From contig JARLHU010000175.1 in the NCBI GenBank assembly GCA_031292095.1, positions 53,435-117,434 on the forward strand: 64,000 bases of DNA, given 5' to 3'. Shown here piece by piece: positions 1 through 9,875 of this stretch. A model generated the notes under the pieces. That model was not told the origin of the DNA. It made no database searches and saw nothing but the letters and a program-made list of their open reading frames with translations. Numbering within the stretch: the stretch's first letter is position 1; each line of letters starts with the position of its first letter. The position numbers and the translations under genes were made by a program. Source of the DNA: Desulfosporosinus sp. Its GTDB lineage: Bacteria; Bacillota; Desulfitobacteriia; Desulfitobacteriales; Desulfitobacteriaceae.

Positions 1-1
1 G

Positions 2-538
2 TTTGATAACATAGGCAACCGTTGGTCAACAAAAAAAATCAGCGATACAATGACCTCCAATGGAAGAAAGATCTCAACCCATACAGTTGAGTCCTATCTC
101 TCCGCGCTAATCGACAGTTATATTATCTATCAAGCAAAACGCTATGATGTTAAGGGTAAGCAAATTCTCAAAACGCAGGAAAAATATTATATCGTTGACA
201 TTGGCCTACGGTATTACCTTTTGGGCAATAAAGGCGCAGATATGGGTCACATTCTCGAAAATGTCGTCTATTTAGAGCTTCTCCGTAGAGGCTACGAAGT
301 GTCTATAGGGAAGGTAGATGATATGGAGGTGGATTTCATTGCATCGAATAATGATGGGATTGAATACTACCAAGTAGCTGCTACTGTTAGAGATGCAGAT
401 ACCTTGGATAGAGAACTTAAACCCTTAAAAAAAATTGCCGACCATTTTCCGAAATATCTCCTGACATTGGATGACGACCCTCCCACTTCCTATAACGGGA
501 TTCGTCAAATCAACGCACTTGATTTCTTACTGAACTGA
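2..538 (+). CDS. C-terminal part of a DUF4143-type AAA ATPase (5'-truncated by window edge)
   Basis: Frame stays open upstream of the listed ATG to base 2; protein resembles the DUF4143 domain (SYLSALIDSYIIYQAKRYDVKGK...YYIVDIGLRYYLLG...ENVVYLELLRRGYEV). Confidence 0.75.
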   Translation, partial: FDNIGNRWSTKKISDTMTSNGRKISTHTVESYLSALIDSYIIYQAKRYDVKGKQILKTQEKYYIVDIGLRYYLLGNKGADMGHILENVVYLELLRRGYEVSIGKVDDMEVDFIASNNDGIEYYQVAATVRDADTLDRELKPLKKIADHFPKYLLTLDDDPPTSYNGIRQINALDFLLN

Positions 539-546
539 ACAAAAGC

Positions 547-606
547 GCATTATGAAACAGACGGTTTTTAACATATGTATGTCATAAGCCGTCTGTTTTA
601 TAATGC
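547..606. terminator. Long inverted repeat, probable transcription terminator after the DUF4143 gene
   Basis: GCATTATgAAACAGACGG...CCGTCTGTTTtATAATGC stem. Confidence 0.6.
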
Positions 607-773
607 CAAAATCCTGAGAATTGGTGTGCTGAGGCTCTGCTAAAAAGCTGCGTTTTTCGGTGCAATTTCGCAATTTCGCGATTTCGTGCATTACACCCCA
701 AAACTAAACCCCTCCCCTTAGTTGTATCTGCAGAGGATGCTAAGACACTTCCTCCAACTTCCTCCCCCATGTT

Positions 774-812
774 GAAAGCCGAGCACATGACGAAGCATGT
801 ACCCGGCTTTCA
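774..812 (-). terminator. Hairpin downstream of the GGDEF-EAL gene
   Basis: GAAAGCCGaGcACATGacgaagCATGTaCcCGGCTTTC; located immediately 3' of the minus-strand CDS. Confidence 0.5.
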
Positions 813-820
813 AGGCAATC

Positions 821-2800
821 CTATTTATTTAGGGGCCTGACAAACAACAATTCCATTTCTTCAGAAGTAACCGCTTTACTAAAGAGGAACCCCTGCATTT
901 CATTACACTGCTTAGTCTTAAGAAAAGACCATTGGGAATTCGTTTCCACCCCTTCAGCAATCACTTTCAAGCGCAAGTTTTTAGCGAGCTGGATAATGGC
1001 CGTAATAACTTCCTCCCCATTTTTCCCCGTGCTAATATCCCGAATAAAAGACTGGTCAATTTTCAAGGTATCAATTGGCATGCGCCGTAAATAATTAAGC
1101 GAAGAAAATCCAGTTCCAAAATCATCAATAGAAATCCGAATACCTAACTCTTTAAAGAAACTTAGCATTTCGACTGAAGCTTCGCCGTTTTGCATGGCAA
1201 CGCTTTCCGTAATTTCAAGTTCCAGCCACTGCGGATCCATGCCAATTTCCTTCAGAATATTCGCCACCAACTTGATAAAGTTTGGTTCTCGAAATTGACG
1301 AGCCGAGATATTAACTGCCATACTCAAATGCGGATATCCCTGTTCCTGCCAGGCCTTATTTTGCGCACAGGCGGTCCGCAAAACCCATTCTCCAATGGGT
1401 ACAATTAAGCCAGTTTCTTCTGCGATGGGAATAAATGAGAGCGGTGCAACGATTCCCTGTTCGGCGGAGTTCCAACGAATCAGAGCCTCTAGGCCCACGA
1501 TGCATCCGCTTTCCATATCAACCTGGGGCTGATAATGAAGGACAAACTCTCCACGGGCTAAAGCCTTACGCAGACTGTTTTCGGTTGAAAGCCGTTGATT
1601 AGCCTTAATATTAAGCCCCGCGGTAAAAAATTGATAATTATTTCGTCCTTGTTCCTTAGCATAATACATCGCTGTATCCGCTTGTTTCACCAAGGTTTCC
1701 AAATCGCTGCCATCGGTCGGGTAAAGGCTGATCCCAATACTTGTACTGATGTAGACCTCATTACCATCCAGCATTAACGGTTGAGAAAAGACCCCCAAAA
1801 TCCGTTCTGACACAGTGACAACCTCTTGTATATGACTAATCTCAGAAAGGAGAACTAAAAATTCATCCCCTCCTTGTCTCGCAAGTATATCTCCTTCACG
1901 CAAAGTTTCACGAATGCGCTCAGCAACGACGTTAAGAAGTAGGTCACCAAGATTGTGTCCCATTGTGTCATTAATGAGTTTAAAGCGGTCCAAATCTAAA
2001 AACAAGACAGCCAGCTTACCCTGCCTGCACGCTGCCTGTGCCAAAGCTTGGTTCAAATATTCATTGAAAAGGAGACGGTTCGGAAGCCCCGTTAGGGCAT
2101 CATGATGGGCTTGATGCGACAATTCCTTCATAAGATTTCGTTTGTCACTAACGTCATGAAAAACTAAAACTCCTCCGATGACCACATCGGCTCGATTGCG
2201 AATAGGAGTAGTCGAGTCCTCAATCGCCATAGTAGTACCATTTCTGTGCATTAAGACGGCTTGGTTTGGCAACCGAACACGATCCCCTTCCTTAAGACAC
2301 CTGACAATTGGATAGTTGAGTGGCTCGCTAGTTTCTTCATTAACAATCTGAAAGATCTTTTCTAAGGAAAGTCCAGTTGCTTCGGCATTCGTCCAACCGG
2401 TAAGAGCCTCAGCACTTGGGTTGAGGTACTCCACGTTCCCGTACACGTTAGTGGTGATTACCGCATCCCCGATGGAGTCCAAGGTGACTTGAGCCCGTTC
2501 CTTTTCTAGTAAAACTATTGCCCAAGCGTTTTTTCGTTCTGTGATATAGCGAGCCAAGTGTTGTTCTCGACCTTTTTGAACCAAAACATAGATCAAAACC
2601 GTCATCACCGCAACATAGAACCACCCTTTAGCTATCGATAACTTGAGGAGTAACCGGGGATCTGTCACAATTGCACTTAACAAACGATCTGAAAAGAGGA
2701 TCCATGCTCCGCTAATCAATACGTAAAGGATGACCATGCGTAAGGGAGTGACCCTCTTAAAATCTTGCTGTTTTGAAAGCCTTCCCACTTTGTAGTCCAT
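821..2800 (-). CDS. Membrane PAS-GGDEF-EAL protein (diguanylate cyclase/phosphodiesterase)
   Basis: N-terminal TM segments, PAS region, GGDEF (RQGGDEF) and EAL (GLEALIRW) motifs intact. Confidence 0.93.
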   Translation of the reverse strand: MDYKVGRLSKQQDFKRVTPLRMVILYVLISGAWILFSDRLLSAIVTDPRLLLKLSIAKGWFYVAVMTVLIYVLVQKGREQHLARYITERKNAWAIVLLEKERAQVTLDSIGDAVITTNVYGNVEYLNPSAEALTGWTNAEATGLSLEKIFQIVNEETSEPLNYPIVRCLKEGDRVRLPNQAVLMHRNGTTMAIEDSTTPIRNRADVVIGGVLVFHDVSDKRNLMKELSHQAHHDALTGLPNRLLFNEYLNQALAQAACRQGKLAVLFLDLDRFKLINDTMGHNLGDLLLNVVAERIRETLREGDILARQGGDEFLVLLSEISHIQEVVTVSERILGVFSQPLMLDGNEVYISTSIGISLYPTDGSDLETLVKQADTAMYYAKEQGRNNYQFFTAGLNIKANQRLSTENSLRKALARGEFVLHYQPQVDMESGCIVGLEALIRWNSAEQGIVAPLSFIPIAEETGLIVPIGEWVLRTACAQNKAWQEQGYPHLSMAVNISARQFREPNFIKLVANILKEIGMDPQWLELEITESVAMQNGEASVEMLSFFKELGIRISIDDFGTGFSSLNYLRRMPIDTLKIDQSFIRDISTGKNGEEVITAIIQLAKNLRLKVIAEGVETNSQWSFLKTKQCNEMQGFLFSKAVTSEEMELLFVRPLNK

Positions 2801-2963
2801 TTTCAGAGGCTCCTTCCTTGAAGGCTATAATTCTCTAATTTTCTCTGAATTCCTTCAAAAAAAGCAAAATTTTTCAACGTATCGGAAAGTATAAGTTTTC
2901 AGCGTATCCCTATGCTTGCGAAATTGCACTTATTGAAGCATGAAAGACAAATATTTTCGTTAA

Positions 2964-2990
2964 GTAGGGGCACGATGCATCGTGCCCCTT
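2964..2990. repeat. REP-like perfect palindrome GGGGCACGATGCATCGTGCCCC
   Basis: Perfect 22-bp palindrome; related copies at 3032-3053, 15171-15194 and 15211-15240. Confidence 0.7.
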
Positions 2991-3269
2991 TCCGTCGTAC
3001 CCTTTGTTATTTTAATTGTGTCATTTGTTACAGCACGAGGCATTGTGCCCCTATTGATATGATATCCATGAATAATAAAAGAACCGAGGCGTAGCCGAGG
3101 TTTTTCTTATAAATGCTAAAATTTCAAGAGTTGTGGAGATAAACAAAGAGTGCTGCAATTATGACATCACATCGCAACACTCTAATGTACTAAAAGAAGT
3201 AAGTTAATCCACTTCTCAAAGAAGACTCTGTTCTGACCTCCGGCCTCTGTCCTCTGACTTCTGAACTAA

Positions 3270-3827
3270 CTAGGCCCGTTGAACATAACTCCCTGTCCGG
3301 GTATCGATGATGAGCACATCCCCTTCATTGACAAAGAATGGCACTTGAACCACCGCACCAGTTTCCAACGTGGCGGGTTTTGTACCACCAGTTGCTGTAT
3401 CCCCTTTTACTCCCGGTTCAGTGGAGGCAACGGCAAGTTGGACAGAATTTGGCACATCAACTCCAATAACTTCCACGTCATAGAAAAGTACCCCTAAAGT
3501 CATGTTTTCTTTCAGCCATTTAACACCGTCTCCGATTTGACCCTCCGTCAGAGAAGTTTGCTCATAAGTTTCCTTGTCCATGACAACAAAATGTTCTCCA
3601 TCTTTATAGAGATAATCCATATCCCGCCGCTCAACATGGGCCTTCGGCACTTTTTCTCCGGCATTAAACCTCCGCTCTACTACTCCACCTGTTTTCACAT
3701 TTTTCAACTTTGTGCGGACAAAAGCTGCACCTTTGCCAGGTTTCACGTGTTGAAACTCAACCACTGAAAAAACATCGCCATCTAATTGAATCGTAAGACC
3801 TGTTTTAAAATCATTTGTTGAAACCAT
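3270..3827 (-). CDS. efp: Elongation factor P
   Basis: Characteristic EF-P sequence ([43 protein letters not shown]). Confidence 0.97.
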   Translation of the reverse strand: MVSTNDFKTGLTIQLDGDVFSVVEFQHVKPGKGAAFVRTKLKNVKTGGVVERRFNAGEKVPKAHVERRDMDYLYKDGEHFVVMDKETYEQTSLTEGQIGDGVKWLKENMTLGVLFYDVEVIGVDVPNSVQLAVASTEPGVKGDTATGGTKPATLETGAVVQVPFFVNEGDVLIIDTRTGSYVQRA

Positions 3828-3906
3828 AAATGTCTATTTCCCCCTAATACTTCTTGTATAGTTAGTTTGTCCCTTTCTAAGATTAAATACCTAGAAGACA
3901 CAAACT

Positions 3907-4971
3907 TTACTCTAAGATAATGAACTCTTTCGGTGCCTTGGTCAATACTTCACACCCATCTTCAGTCACCAAAACAATATCTTCAATCCTTACGCCACCC
4001 CACTCCGGGATGTAAATACCTGGTTCGACGGTAATGACCATGCCCGGCTCAAGCACGCGCTCTTCCCGTTTATTTAAATTTGGTCCTTCATGAATGGCCA
4101 ACCCAACGGAATGTCCTAAGCCATGCCCAAAGTAATCACCATAGCCAGCCTCTTCAATCAGTTTACGGGCTACCGCATCCACTTCTTTTCCACTCCGCCC
4201 GGGTGCAACCGCTTTAATCCCTGCCCGTTGGGCCGCCAAAACCGTCTCATAAACTTCTCTGTGCTTGTCCCCTGGATCGCCCAAAAACACAGTTCGAGTG
4301 ATATCTGAACAATAGCCCTGATAGATCGCGCCAAAATCCATGGTCAGGAACTCGCCTAATTGAATCTGCTTCGAACTGGCCGTTCCGTGAGGCATCGAGG
4401 TACGGACGCCAGAAGCCACAATGAATTCGAAAGAACCCCCACTGGCACCCGCCTGACGCATGGAAAATTCTAAATTTAGCCCAATTTCCGCTTCCGTTTG
4501 TCCTATTTCGATAGTCTTTAATATTTCGGCAAAAGAGTCATCCGCAATTTGAACAGCTAGACGAATCAAGTCGATCTCCGACTTATCCTTCACCGAGCGC
4601 AAATAACTGACAAGGTTCGGCAGAGATAGTAGTTCTGCTTGTGGGAAGGCGTTTTTTAGTTTTTCATAGTCTATAAAAGTAACGAAATCTCCTTCGAAAC
4701 CAAGCCGCTGAGCCTGTTGCCCGATTTCTGCCAAAGCCTCAAAGTGGTCCTGGCCCGTCTTAATAATTTCGAACTCAGGAGCCTGAGCCTTAGCCTGTTC
4801 TATGTAACGGAAATCAGTCAGCAGAAAAGCCTTCTCTGCAGTAATATACAGGGTTGCTTCCCCACCGGAAAACCCGCTCAGATACCGTCCATTCTCTGGG
4901 CGGCTAACCACATAAGCATCAATTTTTTCTTTGTGCATCTGATGACGCATCCGTTCTAACCGACTAATCAT
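3907..4971 (-). CDS. Xaa-Pro aminopeptidase / M24 peptidase
   Basis: M24 motifs (TMDFGAIYQGYCSDITRT, GHGLGHSVGLAIHEGP, TVEPGIY). Start set at MISRLERM; the upstream part of the ORF overlaps aroQ. Confidence 0.92.
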   Translation of the reverse strand: MISRLERMRHQMHKEKIDAYVVSRPENGRYLSGFSGGEATLYITAEKAFLLTDFRYIEQAKAQAPEFEIIKTGQDHFEALAEIGQQAQRLGFEGDFVTFIDYEKLKNAFPQAELLSLPNLVSYLRSVKDKSEIDLIRLAVQIADDSFAEILKTIEIGQTEAEIGLNLEFSMRQAGASGGSFEFIVASGVRTSMPHGTASSKQIQLGEFLTMDFGAIYQGYCSDITRTVFLGDPGDKHREVYETVLAAQRAGIKAVAPGRSGKEVDAVARKLIEEAGYGDYFGHGLGHSVGLAIHEGPNLNKREERVLEPGMVITVEPGIYIPEWGGVRIEDIVLVTEDGCEVLTKAPKEFIILE

Positions 4972-5018
4972 GCTACCTCCCTTTTCGTGGTTCGAATATC
5001 GAACATCACATATGGCAT

Positions 5019-5465
5019 TTATCCCTTTTCTCGACGACCCTGATAGTCGATGGCATAACGCATCGCTAAAATATAACCATCTGCTCCTAAGCCTGAAACT
5101 TGTCCAATACAAACTGGAGCAATAACGGAATTGGCTCGAAATGCCTCGCGTGCATGAATGTTTGAAAGGTGAACTTCGACCGTCGGAACCCTCACTGCAG
5201 AAATAGCATCCCTGATTGCATAACTTGTATGCGTCCATGCCCCAGGATTCAGAATTAAGAAATCAGCAGGTGTCAAGGCTTGGATCCAATCCAAAAGATC
5301 CCCTTCGTGATTTGTTTGCCGACATTCCGTATTTATTCCCACCTGCTTCGCGGTTGCTAACACTTCTTGATTAATTTCTGCCAAGGTGCGCGATCCGTAA
5401 TGTTCCGGTTCACGTAGTCCTAATAAATTCAAATTAGGACCATTAAATACCCATATACTTGCCAA
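5019..5465 (-). CDS. aroQ: Type II 3-dehydroquinate dehydratase
   Basis: NGPNLNLLGLREPEHYG and ILNPGAWTHTSYAIRDA motifs. Confidence 0.96.
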   Translation of the reverse strand: MASIWVFNGPNLNLLGLREPEHYGSRTLAEINQEVLATAKQVGINTECRQTNHEGDLLDWIQALTPADFLILNPGAWTHTSYAIRDAISAVRVPTVEVHLSNIHAREAFRANSVIAPVCIGQVSGLGADGYILAMRYAIDYQGRREKG

Positions 5466-5548
5466 TTTACCACTTCCTCATCACTTACGAGAAATTTTAT
5501 CACAGTTTCGCACTGTAGCATAGTATTTTCACTTGGAGACTCTCTGAA

Positions 5549-5577
5549 ACCTAAAACCTCCGTATCCGGAGGTTTTA
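5549..5577 (-). terminator. Intrinsic terminator between LysM protein and aroQ
   Basis: AAAACCTCCGgataCGGAGGTTTT hairpin. Confidence 0.65.
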
Positions 5578-5581
5578 TTTT

Positions 5582-6253
5582 TCAACGTTTATTAAATGGA
5601 AAGGTCATACGCCAGCGCGGTGGTTCCGGTACCTGAGCAAACCCTTGAGACTGCTGCAGTACTGGTTGCACTCCCTGACCATATTGAGGAGATGCAGCGA
5701 ATGGATATGATTGCCTTTGAGCTGGTGAAGTTTGCCCAGTTTGACCTTGCTGCTGTTGGGACACTGACTGTGCTTGGGCTTGTGTTTGCCCCGCTGGTTG
5801 AGCATGCTCCATTGTGTCCCCTTTATCGCTCATTAACCGAGGGGAGAGCACAACATTCAAATTACTGAGCATAACTTGCACTTCAGACGGTCCACCTTCC
5901 CCAGCAGGTTGGATTTTACGAATCTCAGTACGGGGAAGAATAAAGTGAATTTCGTGGGGAATTCTGGGTTCACCGAGGCGTCGAAGACGAATACGAACTC
6001 CCTCAACCTCCATTTGGACATCATCATGGTAATCTCCAACGAACTCTTCTCCACGATCTCCACTGATATCTGCATATTGTTCCTGCCCTTTGTGAAATCC
6101 TTTAAAGTCTGGAAGAACAATTTTTTGTCCAATTTGAAGTTTCAGAGGATCAATACTCGGATTGACCAGTAAGTAATCATCACAAGTCCCTCCCCAGCGT
6201 TGTGCTAAACTATGAAAGTTATCCCCTTCTTGAATGCTGTATTCCTTACCCAC
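5582..6253 (-). CDS. LysM-domain protein of pilus locus A
   Basis: N-terminal LysM (YSIQEGDNFHSLAQRWGGTCDDYLLVNPSIDPLKLQIGQKIVLP), Q-rich C-terminus; last gene of locus A. Confidence 0.75.
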   Translation of the reverse strand: MGKEYSIQEGDNFHSLAQRWGGTCDDYLLVNPSIDPLKLQIGQKIVLPDFKGFHKGQEQYADISGDRGEEFVGDYHDDVQMEVEGVRIRLRRLGEPRIPHEIHFILPRTEIRKIQPAGEGGPSEVQVMLSNLNVVLSPRLMSDKGDTMEHAQPAGQTQAQAQSVSQQQQGQTGQTSPAQRQSYPFAASPQYGQGVQPVLQQSQGFAQVPEPPRWRMTFPFNKR

Positions 6254-6274
6254 AAAACACCCCTCCTCGCTTTC

Positions 6275-6431
6275 GGCACATTCAAGAAATAACCAGTCAA
6301 TCTGCCCGTCTATTTCGTGTCATACTGCGTCGGTATGTTCACCTAATAGCCCCGCTATGAGGTGAACATACCTCCTTGTCTGACGCAAAATATCCGCGGC
6401 ATCTTTGACTTGTTATTTCTTTCATATGCCT
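6275..6431 (+). mobile_element. MITE-like repeat, copy 1
   Basis: Imperfect TIRs GGCACATTCAAGAAATAACCAGTCA / TGACTTGTTATTTCTTTCATATGCC; central hairpin GGTATGTTCACCT...AGGTGAACATACC. Confidence 0.8.
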
Positions 6432-6461
6432 TAGCCTATGAAGCTAGGGAATGTCTCGTTA

Positions 6462-7049
6462 CTATCCCGTGCGAAAATGAATCTGAAGAAGCGCTTCTCC
6501 GCCTTCTGAATCTAAAACCACTTCCTGAAGAGAAATGTTGCCCTCTTGTGTTTCTTCAAGTGCTTTGAGTGCGTGAACAATCCCCTCCCAGTTTCCATGT
6601 AAATGTAAACGAACTAAACCGTAATCCAAACTTGCCCCTTTGCCTGTTTCCAACCGTTCACCAAACCGTTCAACATTTAAGGAAACCACGTTCACACCTT
6701 CTTTAACAAATACACCACGGCACTGCTCTATAAGGTCAGGCAACTGGTCCATCGTGGGAATAGTGACCGCCTTGGCGTCCGCTTTGCTGTTCGCAACCCC
6801 CGTCTTTAATATTTGTTGCCAATAGGTTTTCTCCTTTTGTAATGAGCGCAAGTGAAAGTAAGCAGGTTGCCAAAGCAACAGGAATCCCAAGACAGTACCG
6901 AGCAACAACCCCACGATGATTCCCTTCACACTGCGCAGTGAAAGACGCTGACATAAGGGGATTGGCAAGGATTCTACAGTGTGTTGAAGATTCATCTCAC
7001 TTGGGGAATAAGCCATAGTTAACCCTCCATCTCCCCAAAATTTACCCAT
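6462..7049 (-). CDS. PilO/GspM-like pilus assembly protein
   Basis: One TM segment then coiled coil and ferredoxin-like domain; position after PilM/N. Confidence 0.6.
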   Translation of the reverse strand: MGKFWGDGGLTMAYSPSEMNLQHTVESLPIPLCQRLSLRSVKGIIVGLLLGTVLGFLLLWQPAYFHLRSLQKEKTYWQQILKTGVANSKADAKAVTIPTMDQLPDLIEQCRGVFVKEGVNVVSLNVERFGERLETGKGASLDYGLVRLHLHGNWEGIVHALKALEETQEGNISLQEVVLDSEGGEALLQIHFRTG

Positions 7050-7090
7050 TTTTTGTTGGCCTTAACACGGCTTTGCTCTCGACCATGTAT

Positions 7091-8503
7091 CTATTCCGTT
7101 CTCACTTTTCCACGTTTAGCACTTAAAGAAAACTCGACGTTGTTTAGGGGCGTCAACTTATAACTTGACAAAGCGGGTTGTTCCCAATCCATAGTCCGCA
7201 GGGTACGAATCAGGGTTTGAACACTTTGTGCATCCTTGGCGTCGCCGCGTAAGGACAGTGTGCCTTGCTTGTATATCACCTGCTCAATTTTTAGCCCCAC
7301 TCCTGGCAAATTTTGGAGTGCTTGAATTTGGACCATACCATCTCCAATTCGCTCAGCATGAAGCTTCACCATATTCCAAGCGGTTACGAGCTCCTCTTGT
7401 TGTTTAGCCTGTGCCTCAAGTCTCGCACCTTGATGAGAAATCTGTTGAACCTCTTGTTGTATCGGCAAGGCCATTTGATAAAGTGATACCCAAAGTATCA
7501 TCCCGATCATAAAAAGGGCGAACGTAAACAACGCTCCCCCCAGGTACCTGCGTTGAACCGTCTGAGCCCTATTCGGTTGGCGCCTGAGATTAAGCCTCGG
7601 ACGATGTGCCGAAATCAGTATTCCATACCCGAGCGGCACCTCACACCACCCCTTATTTTCCTCAAGCACCTTCCGCCAATAATCAGGAACGTTCCTCAGC
7701 TGAGCTGGCTCTACCACTGAGACGTGATTTGACGTCAGTAAACCCTGCGCCAGAAATTCTGCCACAGAGTCCCCCTTCCAAACCACGCGATTCAAATTGA
7801 GGTCTGGGTGCTGTGTTCTGTAATACAAAAGAAAACGCCGAATCTCGCTTTCCCACTCGTTCGCACTTCCTCCATTTACTACAGACCGTACACTTTCCGG
7901 GACCGCACCACGAAACAAAGCCATTTGCAAAGATTCGGCCTCTCCCTGAAGGTAAAGTACATCTTCGTTTGGTTCAAATCCTAAAGATTGCCCTAAGATA
8001 GAAAAAGTAAAATCAACGCTGATGACTTTATACCCCGCTCGTCCAAAGACAAAAACATACCGATCGAGTAAACTTTGTCGTGTAGCCCCCAGTAAAATTT
8101 GCAAGCTTTTATGCTTTTCTTCAGATAGCACTAGAAAATCATAGAGTAAATCCGATCTCGCAATGGAAATCTCTTCATCGACCAACAAAGAGATTGCCGA
8201 TTTCCTGTCCCGCTTAGGAATCCAAGGCAACGTATACGAACGTATAAATCCTTGTTGCAGAGAGATAGCCAAATACGCTCTCTGACTTTCACTAGGGTGC
8301 TCTGCCTTATAAGTCGCTAAAATATCGATTAATAAAATTTCATTCCGTACGTTCCCCTGTTCGACGACTCCAGTCGGGATTGGAATACGGTCAAATTTGA
8401 CTACAGTAGAACTATGACCTTGTTTCCTAAAAGGATGGACCAAAAACCAAAAGACCCGAATTTCTCCATCTGTTAATTCAAAGACCACTGACCTTTTTCG
8501 CAT
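7091..8503 (-). CDS. Fused PilM-PilN-like pilus assembly protein
   Basis: N-terminal actin-like PilM part, then TM and PilN-like C-terminus. Start set at MRKRSVVFELTDG; the upstream ORF extension is encoded by a TTCGA repeat tract. Confidence 0.65.
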   Translation of the reverse strand: MRKRSVVFELTDGEIRVFWFLVHPFRKQGHSSTVVKFDRIPIPTGVVEQGNVRNEILLIDILATYKAEHPSESQRAYLAISLQQGFIRSYTLPWIPKRDRKSAISLLVDEEISIARSDLLYDFLVLSEEKHKSLQILLGATRQSLLDRYVFVFGRAGYKVISVDFTFSILGQSLGFEPNEDVLYLQGEAESLQMALFRGAVPESVRSVVNGGSANEWESEIRRFLLYYRTQHPDLNLNRVVWKGDSVAEFLAQGLLTSNHVSVVEPAQLRNVPDYWRKVLEENKGWCEVPLGYGILISAHRPRLNLRRQPNRAQTVQRRYLGGALFTFALFMIGMILWVSLYQMALPIQQEVQQISHQGARLEAQAKQQEELVTAWNMVKLHAERIGDGMVQIQALQNLPGVGLKIEQVIYKQGTLSLRGDAKDAQSVQTLIRTLRTMDWEQPALSSYKLTPLNNVEFSLSAKRGKVRTE

Positions 8504-8514
8504 AGGAGCCACCC

Positions 8515-8685
8515 CTTTATCGAAGTTCGAAGTTCGAGGTTCGAGGTTCGAATTCGTAGTTCGCAATATCGTATATCGTTCATCGTACCTCTTGGTTCAT
8601 GGTTCATGGTTGGTAGTTCGCATTTCGTGGGCTTCGATTCGTAGTTCTTCGTTCGAATTTCGAATATCGAACCTCGATCAGCCCT
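8515..8685. repeat. TTCGA-rich degenerate tandem tract
   Basis: gaagttcgaagttcgaggttcgaggttcgaattcgtagttcg...ttcgttcgaatttcgaatatcgaacctcg. Confidence 0.6.
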
Positions 8686-9148
8686 AATACCAGTCGAAAA
8701 TCTGTGTTCCCCATAATAACGTCAGTATTGCCCCCAGGGCAAGATAGGGCCCAAAGGGGATTTGTTGCTGAAAGTGCTTTCGACCTGTAACGAGAAGAAA
8801 AATCCCAATGCATGCTCCCACAAAACTTCCTATAAAAACAGCAAGAACGATAGAAGGGAACCCCAGAAAAGCCCCTATTGCAGCCACCAGCTTCACATCA
8901 CCAAGTCCCATTCCTTGTGGGCATACTTGGGCAATGATCCAGAATACCCCACCAGCGCCCAAGGCACTGAGTAAACTTTCCCATCCGTTCGGGTTTCCCG
9001 GTATCAAAAAAGCTCCTAATAATCCGGTTCCCAATAGAGGGAGGGTAAAGCTATCCGGCAAACGAAACTTAGCCAGATCAATGAAGGCTAAGGCTGCAAG
9101 TACCCCCACAAAAACGAGGTTTAATGGTAAACGAGCTAGGTTAGTCAC
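8684..9148 (-). CDS. Short prepilin peptidase (A24 domain only)
   Basis: FIDLAKFRLPD and GMGLGDVKLVAAIGAFLG active-site regions; lacks the N-terminal Cys-rich methylase domain. Confidence 0.85.
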   Translation of the reverse strand: MTNLARLPLNLVFVGVLAALAFIDLAKFRLPDSFTLPLLGTGLLGAFLIPGNPNGWESLLSALGAGGVFWIIAQVCPQGMGLGDVKLVAAIGAFLGFPSIVLAVFIGSFVGACIGIFLLVTGRKHFQQQIPFGPYLALGAILTLLWGTQIFDWY

Positions 9149-9167
9149 AACGGCGAGTCTCCTTTAA

Positions 9168-9327
9168 AGGCACATTCAAGAAAATAACCAGTCAGTATGC
9201 CAGTCTATTTCGTGTCATACTACGTCGGTATGTTTACCTAATAGCCCCACTATGAGGTAAACATACCTCCTTGCCTGACGCAAAATATCCTTGGCATCTT
9301 TGACTTGTTATTTTCTTTCATATGCCT
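9168..9327 (+). mobile_element. MITE-like repeat, copy 2
   Basis: AGGCACATTCAAGAAAATAACCAGTCA...TGACTTGTTATTTTCTTTCATATGCCT; central hairpin GGTATGTTTACCT/AGGTAAACATACC. Confidence 0.85.
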
Positions 9328-9331
9328 AATG

Positions 9332-9832
9332 CTAATTAGCCGACGACCAAAGTACATCATCTAAGCCTTCGTCATACGCTCTCACTTCTGCAGCCAAACC
9401 ATCGCCGGACAAATATATCATAATCGTGTTGGCAACCGGTTTGGTATCCGGAATAATAAATTTCAGAGGATCTGAGGCATCGGGCACGATCTTAACCACT
9501 CCAAATCCCTTGTTTCCCACCGTGACAATTTGCTGCGTGGTCGATTTGTCTAACTTACTTATGTATTTGGGAATAAGATTTGGACTAACCACTGCTCCAT
9601 CTGCTACCGTCAACTCTGCTGTTTTAGGATACATTCCATAATCAAGCTGATAGCGATCCAGAGCCGTTTTGACCTCGTGCGCTAACGCTATGTCTGCTTT
9701 TTGCCGTGCTGCTGCTGTACAGAACGTCAACTTAGGGACCATTATTGCCGCTAGGATGCCAATAATAACGACCACAACCATCACTTCAATCAGAGTGAAT
9801 CCATTTTCCCGTTTTATAATAATTCACCTCGA
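9332..9832 (-). CDS. Type IV prepilin (major pilin candidate, locus A); 5' end uncertain
   Basis: In-frame sequence upstream of the called ORF encodes KRENGFTLIEV|MVVVVIIGILAAIMVPKL, a canonical prepilin motif; no in-frame ATG/GTG/TTG before it. Confidence 0.75.
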
Positions 9833-9875
9833 TTTTTATTCAATTTCCATAGCAAACCTCACTTCAAATAATTTG

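Noticed and set aside
582-788. ORF of 68 aa on the minus strand
   Set aside because: No family resemblance; overlaps palindromic/repetitive intergenic sequence.
5596-6172. Several overlapping ORFs on both strands (5596-5868, 5605-5805, 5857-6132, 5876-6172)
   Set aside because: Shadow frames of the LysM protein gene with no recognisable domains.
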